Positions 25,008 to 33,395 of a stretch of 47,448 nucleotides of DNA are shown piece after piece. The position numbers and the translations under genes were made by a program. Source of the stretch: an uncultured Verrucomicrobiales bacterium (GTDB lineage: Bacteria; Verrucomicrobiota; Verrucomicrobiia; Limisphaerales; UBA1100); assembly GCA_913042895.1 (NCBI GenBank), contig CAJWMQ010000005.1, positions 1 through 47,448 of the forward strand, read 5' to 3'. The notes beneath the pieces were generated by a model. The model made no database searches, was not told the DNA's origin, and saw only the letters and a list, made by a program, of their open reading frames with translations. Positions within the stretch are counted from its first letter, which is position 1, and each line of letters begins with the position of its first letter.

Positions 25008-25035
25008 TTCTTACACATAGCGTTGTATGTGCCAA
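25008..25035 (-). promoter_or_regulatory. Predicted promoter and MerR-type operator of the regulator gene
   Basis: On the minus strand: TTGGCA (25030-25035), 16-base spacer, TAAGAA (25008-25013). The spacer is filled by a dyad, CACATA-6-TATGTG (25014-25031), the position MerR-family proteins bind at their promoters. If this promoter is right, transcription would begin close to the ATG at 25001, giving a leaderless or very short-leader mRNA. It shares GGTTGRCACAT with the FAS1 promoter. The remaining bases up to the RidA-family stop at 25131 hold nothing recognisable beyond an A/T-rich run. Confidence 0.5.
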
Positions 25036-25130
25036 CCGAACTGGTAATCAGTTAGCTTTTTTTTACAATTTCACCCACGAAAACTTTTTCGCAGGTAAAT
25101 CCCAAATGTTTAAAAACAGGATTTAAGATT

Positions 25131-25571
25131 CTAGCTGATGATTTCGAAGATTGCCTCCACTTCCACGGCGGCGCCGGTGGGTAGAGCGGCGAAGCCGAGG
25201 GCACTGCGGGCATGGTAGCCGTCGCCGTCCTTGTCGTAAATTTCGTGGAGTAGATCGCTCGCGCCGTTGATTACGAGGTGTTGGTCGGTGAAGTCCGGCG
25301 CCGAGTATACGCAGCCAAGCAGCTTGATGACCTTCAGCCCGTTGATCGTGCCGTGCGCGTTGTGGACGGAGTTCAGTATTTTTTCCGCGCAATCTCTCGC
25401 CGCAGCGTAGCCGTCCTCGACGGACAAGCCGCTACCAAGCACGCCAGTGGCTGTGCTAGTGTGGCCGCTGGTGAAAAGCAGGTTGCCGCTGCGGATGCAG
25501 AGATTCAAATAACCGGGCTCCAATTGAGTGAACGCTACGCCCAGTTCCCTCGCTTTTTCCTCGGGAGACAT
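25131..25571 (-). CDS. RidA (YjgF/YER057c/UK114) family protein
   Basis: 146 residues, cytosolic. Typical fold marks: GNLLFTSGHTSTATGVL, an N-terminal strand with Leu/Tyr, KVIKLLGCVYSAPDFTDQHLVINGAS and the C-terminal HARSALGFAALPTGAAVEVEAIFEI, which carries the conserved Arg of the imine-deaminase site. RidA enzymes hydrolyse reactive enamines and imines such as 2-aminoacrylate. The subfamily is not the E. coli RidA type but the longer form with a central insert, often of unknown substrate. Last gene of the GC-rich run 32414-25131, 43 bases after the hydrolase. Confidence 0.92.
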   Translation of the reverse strand: MSPEEKARELGVAFTQLEPGYLNLCIRSGNLLFTSGHTSTATGVLGSGLSVEDGYAAARDCAEKILNSVHNAHGTINGLKVIKLLGCVYSAPDFTDQHLVINGASDLLHEIYDKDGDGYHARSALGFAALPTGAAVEVEAIFEIIS

Positions 25572-25614
25572 GCGGAAATCGTGCCGTGCCGTGCGCTACG
25601 GCGCAATGCTGAAT

Positions 25615-27513
25615 TCAATCACGCGACTGACGCAGCTCTTTCAGATCCGGCAAGTCGTAATGCTGGAGGGCGCGGGGGTGGATGGTGTGTAGGTGTAGGT
25701 TGGCTTGGCGGTGGGTGAGGAGGGTTTGCCAGTCGGGGGATGGTTCAGTGAGGGTGAGCTTGTTGAAGAGTTGCGGCTCAAGCGCGGCAGCATGTTGGGC
25801 GGCGGTGGCGGTTCCACCGTGGGCGATGATCTGGATGGATTTCGTTTTGTGCGACTCGGCCAACCAATTGGCACAGGCAAAAATATCCTCGGTGCGCATG
25901 GCGAGGTATGAGCGGCCGAGCAGGTAGGCGATGTACCAGTCCGCCCCGGAAAAGCGCCAGTTGCGGGTGGCGGTTTCGCCTAGGTCACGGAGGTCCACGG
26001 CCAGCACGGGATGCCCAGCGGCTTGGAGCTTGGCGACCCGTGGCAGCACGCTGTTGAGGCCGGCATCGGGAGTAATGAGCACGGGCGCTTGTTTGCCCTG
26101 CGGCCAGTACAGGGTGGGTAGGGAAATACCGGGTTCCGGATGGAAAATGAGCGGCGCGGGCAGGTCTTTGCGGAGGAGTTTGGTGGTCTTGAGCACGGGC
26201 AGCTCCTTGAGCCTGCGAATACCGGTGATGGCACGCAGGCGTTCGCGGGTAAGCGGCGGGCGTTGGGCGGCCAGTTGCCGGGCATCAATCTCCAGCCAAT
26301 CGAACATGGAGCGTGCATTTTTGAGCTGCAACACATTTCCCCCGGACGTGACCTGCAACTCGGCGTCGGCGCGAACGCGTACGTTTTCCGCCTCAATGAT
26401 TTCCACCACGCGCCCCTGCAGCCAGCGCGCAAAGAACCGTACGGCACCCTCGCGTAGGTGGCGGGTAAATCCATGCTTTTCATTGGTCTCCACCAACGCC
26501 ACACGCTCGGGGTGACCGAGCACGGTGTAGGCGCGCTTGGCCTGCCGATACCCTTCCCATGTGCCTTCGATAGGCACGAAATCAGCCGTGGCGGCGAGGA
26601 TGAGCGTGGGCTTGGGCGCGCGGGCGAGAATGAAATCCGGATGATCAAAGCCCTCGCGAATTTGCGCGAAAAGATTCTGTTCCGCATCGCCCGGGCCGGG
26701 GAATTCATTTTTGCGTCGGTGCGTGGTTATGAAACAACCCGGCGCCGCGGCCGCAATGCGGTCGTCATACGCCATCAGAAAACTCGTCAGGTTACCGCCG
26801 CCTGAATTGCCCATACAACCCAGTCTTTTGTCATCTACATCTGGCCGACCAGCAAGATAATCCAGCGCGCGCACTCCGTCCCACAACATCCAACGGCCCA
26901 GCCCGCCGCCCAGCAAAATGGGCGCTGGCCCCAGCACGGCGTGTTCGCTAGTGGGCCTGAGTGGCAAGCGTCCATCCGCATTGACCAACTGCCGTCGTTC
27001 ACCCTGGCCGATGGGGTCGTAACACAACACCACGAACCCGTGCTGCACCAGCAGGCGATTGGCCTTTTGATATTCCCGGTACGCTTTGCCGTTGGCCGAG
27101 TGGCCGCACGGATGCAGCACGGCGGGAAACGGCCCCTTGCCCGCGGGCCGGTAGACATTCGACGTTACATGAAATCCCGGCCTGCTTTCGAAGAGCACCT
27201 TTTCGATCGTGAAACCATCCTCGCGCAACACGCCGGTGACGCGCGCATTCAGCGGCGTGCGCTTGGGCATCTCACCTAGAGTCCAACGCAGGAACCCGCG
27301 CCGTTTCTCTTGATACACCGTTAGCGCCTTGGGCGATTGCAGAGCGGCTTCCAGATCCTTCAAGCGCTGATCCATCTTCGCGTGCACCTGCTGACGCAGG
27401 TAGGACCGCATCATCTGCTGTTCCTTATCCGTGTTAAACTCCGGCGGCAACACCCGCAGCGCAGCCGGCACCGTTTGCACCACGGCCAACAGAACAAGAA
27501 TCAGGCGAACCAT
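25615..27513 (-). CDS. Exported double alpha/beta-hydrolase (acetyl xylan esterase-like)
   Basis: 632 residues from the ATG at 27513, which starts a signal peptide (MVRLILVLLAVVQTVPAALR); an earlier TTG is less likely. The first hydrolase domain (about 95-385) has FPAVLHPCGHSANGK, CYDPIGQGERR, nucleophile Ser in GCMGNSGGGN, Asp in ADFVPIEG and His in NEKHGFTRH, a complete triad. The second domain (about 460-632) has the same topology (APVLITPDAG, VLAVDLRDLGE, IIAHGGTATAA), but its elbow reads HGGTA rather than GxSxG, so it is probably catalytically dead. Likely a carbohydrate esterase in the periplasm. PVC genomes have many such two-domain proteins. Confidence 0.85.
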   Translation of the reverse strand: MVRLILVLLAVVQTVPAALRVLPPEFNTDKEQQMMRSYLRQQVHAKMDQRLKDLEAALQSPKALTVYQEKRRGFLRWTLGEMPKRTPLNARVTGVLREDGFTIEKVLFESRPGFHVTSNVYRPAGKGPFPAVLHPCGHSANGKAYREYQKANRLLVQHGFVVLCYDPIGQGERRQLVNADGRLPLRPTSEHAVLGPAPILLGGGLGRWMLWDGVRALDYLAGRPDVDDKRLGCMGNSGGGNLTSFLMAYDDRIAAAAPGCFITTHRRKNEFPGPGDAEQNLFAQIREGFDHPDFILARAPKPTLILAATADFVPIEGTWEGYRQAKRAYTVLGHPERVALVETNEKHGFTRHLREGAVRFFARWLQGRVVEIIEAENVRVRADAELQVTSGGNVLQLKNARSMFDWLEIDARQLAAQRPPLTRERLRAITGIRRLKELPVLKTTKLLRKDLPAPLIFHPEPGISLPTLYWPQGKQAPVLITPDAGLNSVLPRVAKLQAAGHPVLAVDLRDLGETATRNWRFSGADWYIAYLLGRSYLAMRTEDIFACANWLAESHKTKSIQIIAHGGTATAAQHAAALEPQLFNKLTLTEPSPDWQTLLTHRQANLHLHTIHPRALQHYDLPDLKELRQSRD

Positions 27514-27549
27514 ATCAGTCAGTTTGGCTAGCCTGCCGGTAGAGCGCAA

Positions 27550-28884
27550 CTATTTCGCCAAGCTGTAGCAGCGGATTTCGCGATCGTTGCGGAGGTACAC
27601 GCTACGGTTGGCGAAGGCGGGGTGCGACCAGACGAGGGTGCGTTGGCCCACGCGATGGGTCGGCTCAATGAGCTTCGCGCGGCTGATTTCCTCGTAACCT
27701 TTGGGGCTGAGCCGAGCAATGATCAACTCGCCAAAATCGTTCGCGAGAAAATATCGGTTACCGTGCCGGACGGTAAACACATTGGCCCAACTCACCGGTC
27801 GTTCGCCGGCGGCTGGTGCGAAGGTGCTCCAGACGCGTTCTCCATCGGCCAGACGCGCGCAGATGAAGTTGCCGCCATTGCCGCAGGCGTAGAGATGGCC
27901 GTCGGCCAGAAACGCGGTGTTATGCACGCCACCCGCGCCTCGCCGTGTGTTGCCGCGCCAGGCGATTTGGGCGGATTGGCCGTCTGCCGCCACCTCGATG
28001 CAGGCGGAGACGCGGTTAAAGCTCATCACAAACAACCGGTTGCCTTCGGCTATCGGTTGGCCGATGGACATCCCGAAAGTGGGCCGCAATGGCATGCTCC
28101 AATACAACTCACCGGTAAGGGGGTTCAGTGCTTCCACGGCGTCGCTATGCCAGATGATCAACTGCCGTAGACCGCCGAAGGTGTGGATGACCGGCGGACA
28201 ATATCCCGGTTGCCGGCTCGTGAGCGCGCGCCACAGTTCCTTGCCTGTGCGTTTGTCGAACGCCACGCACGTGGTGCCCGCGCCGCCCACTACACAGATC
28301 AACCGGTCGCCATCCACCAACGGATGCGCCGCCGTACCCCACTCGGGGATTTTTAGGTTGTAAGCTTTCTTGAAATCCTTTTGCCACATGATCGCGCCAT
28401 CCTTGACCGCGAAACAAAACAGATGCCCCTCCGCGCCTAGTGCGTACACGCGGTCGCCCTCCACGGTGGGCGTGGCCCGTGGGCCGATGGCATAGGTGGT
28501 CACGGTGGTGTAAGGGCAATCCCATTGCTGCTTCCAGAGCACGCGGCCGGTCGCCTCATCGAGGCACTGCAGGCGTTCCTGGCCGGGTAATAATTTGCGC
28601 AGAAAATTTTCATTCCGCGGCGGTTGTCCCTCATGCAATACCTTGGCCTTGGCCGGATCAATCAGCTCGGCAATGCGGTCCATGACAAACACACGCCCTT
28701 GCGCCACTGCCGGCCCGGAATATCCGCCGCCCAACGGCGCACGCCACCGTAGCTTCGGACCTTCCCTGGGAAAAGCATCGAGAATACCGTCCTCCCGCCA
28801 CACCGCATCCCGCCTAGGCCCCAACCACTGCGGCCAATCCGCAGCCGAAAGTGTCCCGCTCAATATCAGAATAAATAAAAGCAT
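27550..28884 (-). CDS. PQQ-like beta-propeller protein (exported), second copy
   Basis: 444 residues from the ATG at 28884 (a GTG six bases earlier is the alternative), with a signal peptide (MLLFILILSGTLSAADWP). The mature start DWPQWLGPRRDAVWRE is the typical PVC PQQ-like opening, followed by blades such as LDEATGRVLWKQQ, FDKRTGKELWRAL and LNPLTGELYWSMP. No dehydrogenase active-site or heme motif. Possibly a glycan-binding or quinone-cofactor-dependent exported protein; function unknown. It sits between the DUF1501 gene (84 bases upstream) and the hydrolase (36 bases downstream). An imperfect hairpin (GTGCCCGGCAC core) lies just before its start. Confidence 0.85.
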   Translation of the reverse strand: MLLFILILSGTLSAADWPQWLGPRRDAVWREDGILDAFPREGPKLRWRAPLGGGYSGPAVAQGRVFVMDRIAELIDPAKAKVLHEGQPPRNENFLRKLLPGQERLQCLDEATGRVLWKQQWDCPYTTVTTYAIGPRATPTVEGDRVYALGAEGHLFCFAVKDGAIMWQKDFKKAYNLKIPEWGTAAHPLVDGDRLICVVGGAGTTCVAFDKRTGKELWRALTSRQPGYCPPVIHTFGGLRQLIIWHSDAVEALNPLTGELYWSMPLRPTFGMSIGQPIAEGNRLFVMSFNRVSACIEVAADGQSAQIAWRGNTRRGAGGVHNTAFLADGHLYACGNGGNFICARLADGERVWSTFAPAAGERPVSWANVFTVRHGNRYFLANDFGELIIARLSPKGYEEISRAKLIEPTHRVGQRTLVWSHPAFANRSVYLRNDREIRCYSLAK

Positions 28885-28968
28885 TTGCACATCCCCAGTG
28901 TGCCCGGCACAAGGGGTAGGCCAAGCTTCATTTTAATTCAGCGAACGGGATGTCTCCCCTGAGCTCCC

Positions 28969-30312
28969 TTAGAACAACGGCAGGGGATTCCCATCGCAGA
29001 GCTGGAAGGGGCGGTCGAGTTGATCGTGCAGTTCGGTGCGTGGATCAATGCCCATGGCGCGGAAGGCGGTGGCGTGGATGTCCGCCGGAGAACAGGCACC
29101 GGCCGCGGGCTCAGTACCCTTCTTGTTGCTGGCACCATATACCTGACCACCTTGGATGCCACCGCCGGCGTAGGCCAGCGAGTAGACATTAGGATAATGA
29201 TCGCGGCCACCGTTGCCGTTCACCTTGGGCGTACGGCCGAAGTCGGTGAGGAATACCACCAGGGTTTCCTCCAACATACCGCGCATCTCCAGGTCGGTGA
29301 GCAGGGCGGATACGGATCGGTCAAAGACGGGCAGGAGCCGGTCTTTCATTTTTGGAAAATGATTGCGGTGCGTATCCCAGTTGTCTCCGCTACCGCCAGC
29401 GAGGTCGCTGGCGGAAAGGAGGGTTTGCACGACGGGCACACCGGCCTCAACCAGACGTCGGGCAAGCAGGAGGGATTGGCCGCCCATGTGGTCGCCGTAC
29501 ATATTGCGGATCTTGGGATCCTCCTTCTCCAGATCGTAAGCATCGCGCACCGGCGACCCGAGCAGCATGTCGGCGGCCATGCGCGAATAATGATCGAGCT
29601 GCTCGTAGGCCGTCTCTTCACTGCGCGCGTTGTCCAATTGGGTGAGCAAGGTTCGGCGGTCGGCGATGCGGCTCTTGTCGAGGTTCAGCTTCAGGTTCAG
29701 CTCGCGGTCGGTGTAGCGGTTAACGCCACGCCACGGTTCGCCGGCCGGCGTGCGCACGAGGATGGGATCGTACTGGGAGCCGAGCCAGCCGCCGTGTTCG
29801 CCGGATTGTTGGCCGCCGTTGTCGAACATCGAGTAAGGCATACGGATGGCCCGTGGGGTGCCGGCGGCCGGGTTGTGGAAATAAGACATCATCGATGCCA
29901 GCGACGGCCAGTTCTTGGTGCTCTTGGGCTTGGCCCCTACGGGGTTGTGGCCGGTCATGTTCACGTACATGGCTGAGCCGTGGCCGCCGTGCTTGTGATG
30001 CACAGAGCGCACAATGGCTAGCTTGTCCGAGTGCTTGGCCAGCATCGGGAGGTGTTCGCAGAAATGAATACCGGGCGTGGCGGTCTTGATGTGCTTGAAT
30101 TCACCGCGGATTTCCGCGGGGGCTTCAGGCTTGGGGTCGAACGATTCGTAATGGCTCATGCCACCCCACGTGTAGACGATGATGCACGACTTGGCTTTGC
30201 GCTGCGGTGCGGTCGTGCTGGCGGTGGCCTTGAAATACGTGGGCAACGTCAGCCCAGCCAATCCCACGCTTGTGCGCAGGAAATCTCTTCGACTATGGTT
30301 CAGGCTTAGCAT
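28969..30312 (-). CDS. DUF1501 protein, Tat-exported sulfatase-like fold
   Basis: 447 residues. A twin-arginine signal (HSRRDFLRTSVGLAGL) opens the protein, so it is exported folded, probably with a metal. The core is the DUF1501 family: CIIVYTWGGMSHYESFDPK, VHHKHGGHGSAMYVNMTGH, GGQSLLLARRLVEAGVPVV, WDTHRNHFPKMK, VVFLTDFGRTPKVNGNGGRDHYP. This family has an alkaline-phosphatase/sulfatase-like fold; reactions are undefined. In PVC bacteria it is usually beside a DUF1549/DUF1553 cytochrome, but no such partner lies next to it here. 73 bases separate it from the LRR-VHL gene upstream. Confidence 0.93.
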   Translation of the reverse strand: MLSLNHSRRDFLRTSVGLAGLTLPTYFKATASTTAPQRKAKSCIIVYTWGGMSHYESFDPKPEAPAEIRGEFKHIKTATPGIHFCEHLPMLAKHSDKLAIVRSVHHKHGGHGSAMYVNMTGHNPVGAKPKSTKNWPSLASMMSYFHNPAAGTPRAIRMPYSMFDNGGQQSGEHGGWLGSQYDPILVRTPAGEPWRGVNRYTDRELNLKLNLDKSRIADRRTLLTQLDNARSEETAYEQLDHYSRMAADMLLGSPVRDAYDLEKEDPKIRNMYGDHMGGQSLLLARRLVEAGVPVVQTLLSASDLAGGSGDNWDTHRNHFPKMKDRLLPVFDRSVSALLTDLEMRGMLEETLVVFLTDFGRTPKVNGNGGRDHYPNVYSLAYAGGGIQGGQVYGASNKKGTEPAAGACSPADIHATAFRAMGIDPRTELHDQLDRPFQLCDGNPLPLF

Positions 30313-30385
30313 CGAGTCTTGGACGCTCCGAACGTTGTACCAATTTACTGACTCAAAGCGGAATTTTCAAGATTAGAGAACTGGA

Positions 30386-31243
30386 TCATTTTGGAATCAC
30401 AGCCAGGGCCGTCTTGGTGCCAGCGACAAAATAACCGAGGGGTTTGTCTTTATTATCAGTCACCAACCAGACGGCGTCGGAATAGGTGTTTTGCTTGCGC
30501 TCGGCGCCCTTGGAAATTTCGCCGTAAAGCTTTTTGCCGCCACCATAATCGACCCAGTAGAGTTTCACATCCTGATTACTCTTGTTCTGGAACGTGATGA
30601 TGAGAAAGGAGCCGGGCTTGCTTTTTGCCGGCGGTTTCTCCGGGCCGCCGAAGGCCAGCCATTTGAGGTTTTCCTCCGGTTTGGGCTCTTCTTTTTTTAC
30701 GATCACAATCTTGCTGAGATCGACGCCTTTCACGATTTTCAGGTTGGGCAGTGCCTTGTTTATCTTGGCTACGCCGTCGTCGGTCACCTCGGTTTGCCAG
30801 ACGTATAGTTGCCTGAGATTCTTGAGGCTGCTCAACTGGTCCAGTGCCTTATCGGTGATTTTAGTGCCGTACAAGTTGAGATACTCAAGGTTCTCCAGAC
30901 CGGTCAGGTGACTAACCCCCGCATCGTCTACGGCCGTGCGTTCTAGGTGCAGGCGCTTGAGCTTGGACAGGCCCTTGAGGTGCTTGAGGCCTTCACTGGT
31001 GATTTTCGTGTCGCGCAGGTTCAGGGCTACCACGGTTTTCAGAGCCGCAACGGCGGATAGGCCGTCATCTTCGAGGTCTCGGCCGCGCAGGTGGAATTCC
31101 ACCTCCCACGCGTCCTGTTCCCCAGGCCAGGGCAGGACGAGGCCGCCACTTTTTTCAATTGCTGAAATCACTGATTTATCCGCGGCCAATCCCGTCGGCA
31201 GGCCGACGCCTAGGAGAAGTCCAATGATCAATGCTTTTTTCAT
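30386..31243 (-). CDS. Exported LRR protein with a C-terminal VHL-like beta domain
   Basis: 285 residues with a signal peptide (about 1-20). Residues about 45-175 are leucine-rich repeats of the RNI type (VVALNLRDTKITSEGLKHLKG, then four more at about 24-residue spacing). After a Lys/Pro/Glu linker, residues about 215-282 align without gaps, as I recall human pVHL, from N220 to W259: Trp230, Tyr240, Gly246, Arg249, Tyr254 and Trp259 match human Trp88, Tyr98, Gly104, Arg107, Tyr112 and Trp117. Thr253 and Ala257 replace Ser111 and His115, two residues of the hydroxyproline pocket. No alpha domain (elongin-C binding) follows. Probably a protein- or peptide-binding periplasmic module; ligand unknown. 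Confidence 0.85.
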   Translation of the reverse strand: MKKALIIGLLLGVGLPTGLAADKSVISAIEKSGGLVLPWPGEQDAWEVEFHLRGRDLEDDGLSAVAALKTVVALNLRDTKITSEGLKHLKGLSKLKRLHLERTAVDDAGVSHLTGLENLEYLNLYGTKITDKALDQLSSLKNLRQLYVWQTEVTDDGVAKINKALPNLKIVKGVDLSKIVIVKKEEPKPEENLKWLAFGGPEKPPAKSKPGSFLIITFQNKSNQDVKLYWVDYGGGKKLYGEISKGAERKQNTYSDAVWLVTDNKDKPLGYFVAGTKTALAVIPK

Positions 31244-31262
31244 GGAATGATTTTGTTGAGGG

Positions 31263-32414
31263 TTAGTTTAAATTCTTAGGGACGGATCCGTTGCCGGTTA
31301 GTTTTCCGCCATCCAGGATCCAAGCGAGATTGAAGCGCGCCACGGCTGAGCCGCCTTTGGGGCCGCCCTCGAAATGGTGAAAAATCATACCTTCGGTGAT
31401 GGTCCCCGGTCTGCCAGAGGTCATTGAGGAATAGGCGTGGCGGCCTTGGTACACCAGCTTCTTGATCGGCCAAGTCTTGCCGCCATCGAAGCTGGCCCAC
31501 ACCGTACCGCGATCGCGGCCGGAAGGGCTGTCGCAGTTGCTGTAGATCAGGATGTCATGCCCTTTCACGGCCAAGCGCGTGAGGCCGGCCATGCAGCCGT
31601 AGTTGGTGTTTTGTGGACCGTCGGGCAGCACCTCGCAGAAGGTAAGGTTTTTCCAGGTATGGCCGCCGTCCGTGCTGGTGGCGGTCCAGCGCCGACGGGG
31701 GTTGGCGCCTTCCTCGGCCCAGTGCCGTCGGGAGTTGTAATAAATAGTACCGTTGCTCAACTCGGCGATCGTCGCTTCGCCGGTGCCCTTGGCGGGGAAG
31801 GGCTCGCTGGCCTGCCACGTCTTGCCGTCATCATCACTGTAAATGGCGTTGGTGTAATGTTCGGGCCATTTGCTGCGATGGTTTTGGCCAGCGTACCAGC
31901 GGGAAGGGCGGATCAGACGGCCCTTGTGTTTGCCGTGGCGCAAGGTGATGCCGTGATCGTTCATGTGCATGGACGGCGCATTGCCTTTTGAGTCGGGCTT
32001 GATCTTGGTGGGAATCTTCTCCCACGACTTGCCGTCATCGCTGCTCACGTACACGTGGATCGGGGCGGGCGGATGGCGATCTTCCACAAACGCGATGATG
32101 TCGCCATTGGCTTCGTTTACGGTGACGCCGCCCGGTTGGAAGCCGGGCTTGGCGATAACAATTTCCGGTCCCCACGTCTTGCCGCCATCCTCGCTGCGCT
32201 TGGCTCGCACATGGCTGGTGCCCCAGGTGGCGATGACCGTGCCTTTCATGGAAACCACAATGTTGCCGAACCGTTCGCCCTTGAAGACCTGTTGCAGGTC
32301 CATGTGTGGGTTTTCCAAATGCGGCTTCAATGGACCTTCCACTTCAGCGGCCGTGGCAATGCTTTGGCCCCACACCATCACGGCAGTCATCAACATGAGA
32401 AATAGTTTTTGCAT
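31263..32414 (-). CDS. BNR/Asp-box sialidase-like protein (copy 1)
   Basis: 383 residues from the ATG at 32414, chosen for the signal peptide that follows (MQKLFLMLMTAVMVWGQSIA). Five Asp boxes of the form SxDxGKxW are visible (SEDGGKTW, SSDDGKSW, SDDDGKTW, STDGGHTW, SFDGGKTW), diagnostic of six-bladed sialidase propellers. Arg residues of an Arg triad are plausible (RAKRS, RPSRWYAG, SGRPGT), but I cannot place them with certainty. It may be an exo-alpha-sialidase (GH33) or one of the many PVC BNR proteins with other glycan targets. First gene of the run to 25131 and divergent from the lipoprotein gene, 98 bases apart. Confidence 0.85.
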   Translation of the reverse strand: MQKLFLMLMTAVMVWGQSIATAAEVEGPLKPHLENPHMDLQQVFKGERFGNIVVSMKGTVIATWGTSHVRAKRSEDGGKTWGPEIVIAKPGFQPGGVTVNEANGDIIAFVEDRHPPAPIHVYVSSDDGKSWEKIPTKIKPDSKGNAPSMHMNDHGITLRHGKHKGRLIRPSRWYAGQNHRSKWPEHYTNAIYSDDDGKTWQASEPFPAKGTGEATIAELSNGTIYYNSRRHWAEEGANPRRRWTATSTDGGHTWKNLTFCEVLPDGPQNTNYGCMAGLTRLAVKGHDILIYSNCDSPSGRDRGTVWASFDGGKTWPIKKLVYQGRHAYSSMTSGRPGTITEGMIFHHFEGGPKGGSAVARFNLAWILDGGKLTGNGSVPKNLN

Positions 32415-32512
32415 ACGGCCCAAGAGTGCCATCAAAGCATCCGTTGTCAACGGGTTCGATCAGAGTTATTCACTGGTCAAGGCTCGAACGGTTTTTTAGG
32501 GTTGTCCATTCC

Positions 32513-33379
32513 ATGCGCTGGTGTTGGTTCATATTGATCTGTCTGTTGGGGTTATCAGGGGCGACGGGCTGTCTGACGGCCGGAGGAGCGGTTGTGCGCG
32601 GTCTGGATCACGAAGCGAATGAGCGGGTGGTGCCATTGACTGCGGAGGAAATTGTCGAGCGATATCGTGCGACCGAGCGGTCGCGGGCCAGTGCCACGGA
32701 GTCGGGGGTGGTGTTCATTTACCAGAGGGATATTCGGATTACCGATTTCGATTCGGAAGGCGAAGTGGAACGCCTGCAGACCCGGCGGTTTAAGTCGTTC
32801 ACTGATAACCGCGTACCCGTGCTGGTGTTGCGCGACGGCAAGAAGCCGACCCCGGAACAGGTGGCCAAGGAACATCGCAACATCCGTAAAAAGCAGCTGA
32901 AGTTTTTGGGCACCCAAGCCAAGGCCGGACCGGCGGGCGAGAAAAAGGATGAAGGCGATGCGCGGTTGATCGTGCGCCAGATCGAAAAGTACGGGGAACA
33001 GTTTGAGCCGCACCTGCTGGGCACGGAATCGGTGGAGGGGCGACCGGCGTATGCGCTACAGTTTTTCGTGAAACCGGGCGAGGTGTTTAAGGACCCGATT
33101 GTGAACCTTGTGCTGCATCACCTAATCATCAAGGTATGGATCGATCGGGAGGAATTTCAGTTGTCTAAGCTTGAGGCCGAGCTGGCCAATCCGCTGTACG
33201 CTATCGGCGGACTGGCAGCTAAGCTGGAGCGGTTCAAGGTGGTGGCCGTGCAGAAACGGCTGACGGCTCAAATTTGGACGGACGGCGAGGTGCGTGCCGA
33301 GGCGTCAGGGCGCGTGTTGTTTGATCCTTTTACCGTGCGCTTTGAAAGCAAGTCCTCCGTCTTCGAGCCGCTCAAGTGA
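32513..33379 (+). CDS. Uncharacterised lipoprotein (LolA/LolB-like size and style)
   Basis: 288 residues from the ATG at 32513. The leader MRWCWFILICLLGLSGATGC ends in a lipobox-like Cys at residue 20, so it is probably membrane-anchored. The mature part is rich in alternating strands (TESGVVFIYQRDIRITDFDSEGEV, YALQFFVKPGEVFKDP) with a C-terminal LFDPFTVRFESKSSVFEP. The pattern resembles outer-membrane lipoprotein-sorting proteins, but I see no decisive motif. Alone on the plus strand between two minus-strand runs; its stop lies 16 bases from the beta-helix gene stop (convergent). Confidence 0.75.
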   Translation: MRWCWFILICLLGLSGATGCLTAGGAVVRGLDHEANERVVPLTAEEIVERYRATERSRASATESGVVFIYQRDIRITDFDSEGEVERLQTRRFKSFTDNRVPVLVLRDGKKPTPEQVAKEHRNIRKKQLKFLGTQAKAGPAGEKKDEGDARLIVRQIEKYGEQFEPHLLGTESVEGRPAYALQFFVKPGEVFKDPIVNLVLHHLIIKVWIDREEFQLSKLEAELANPLYAIGGLAAKLERFKVVAVQKRLTAQIWTDGEVRAEASGRVLFDPFTVRFESKSSVFEPLK

Positions 33380-33395
33380 GCCGCCACGGCGCACG

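Noticed and set aside
28892-28917. Hairpin before the second PQQ-like gene
   Set aside because: Its arms are imperfect and the core palindrome has almost no loop, so it was not listed as a separate feature.
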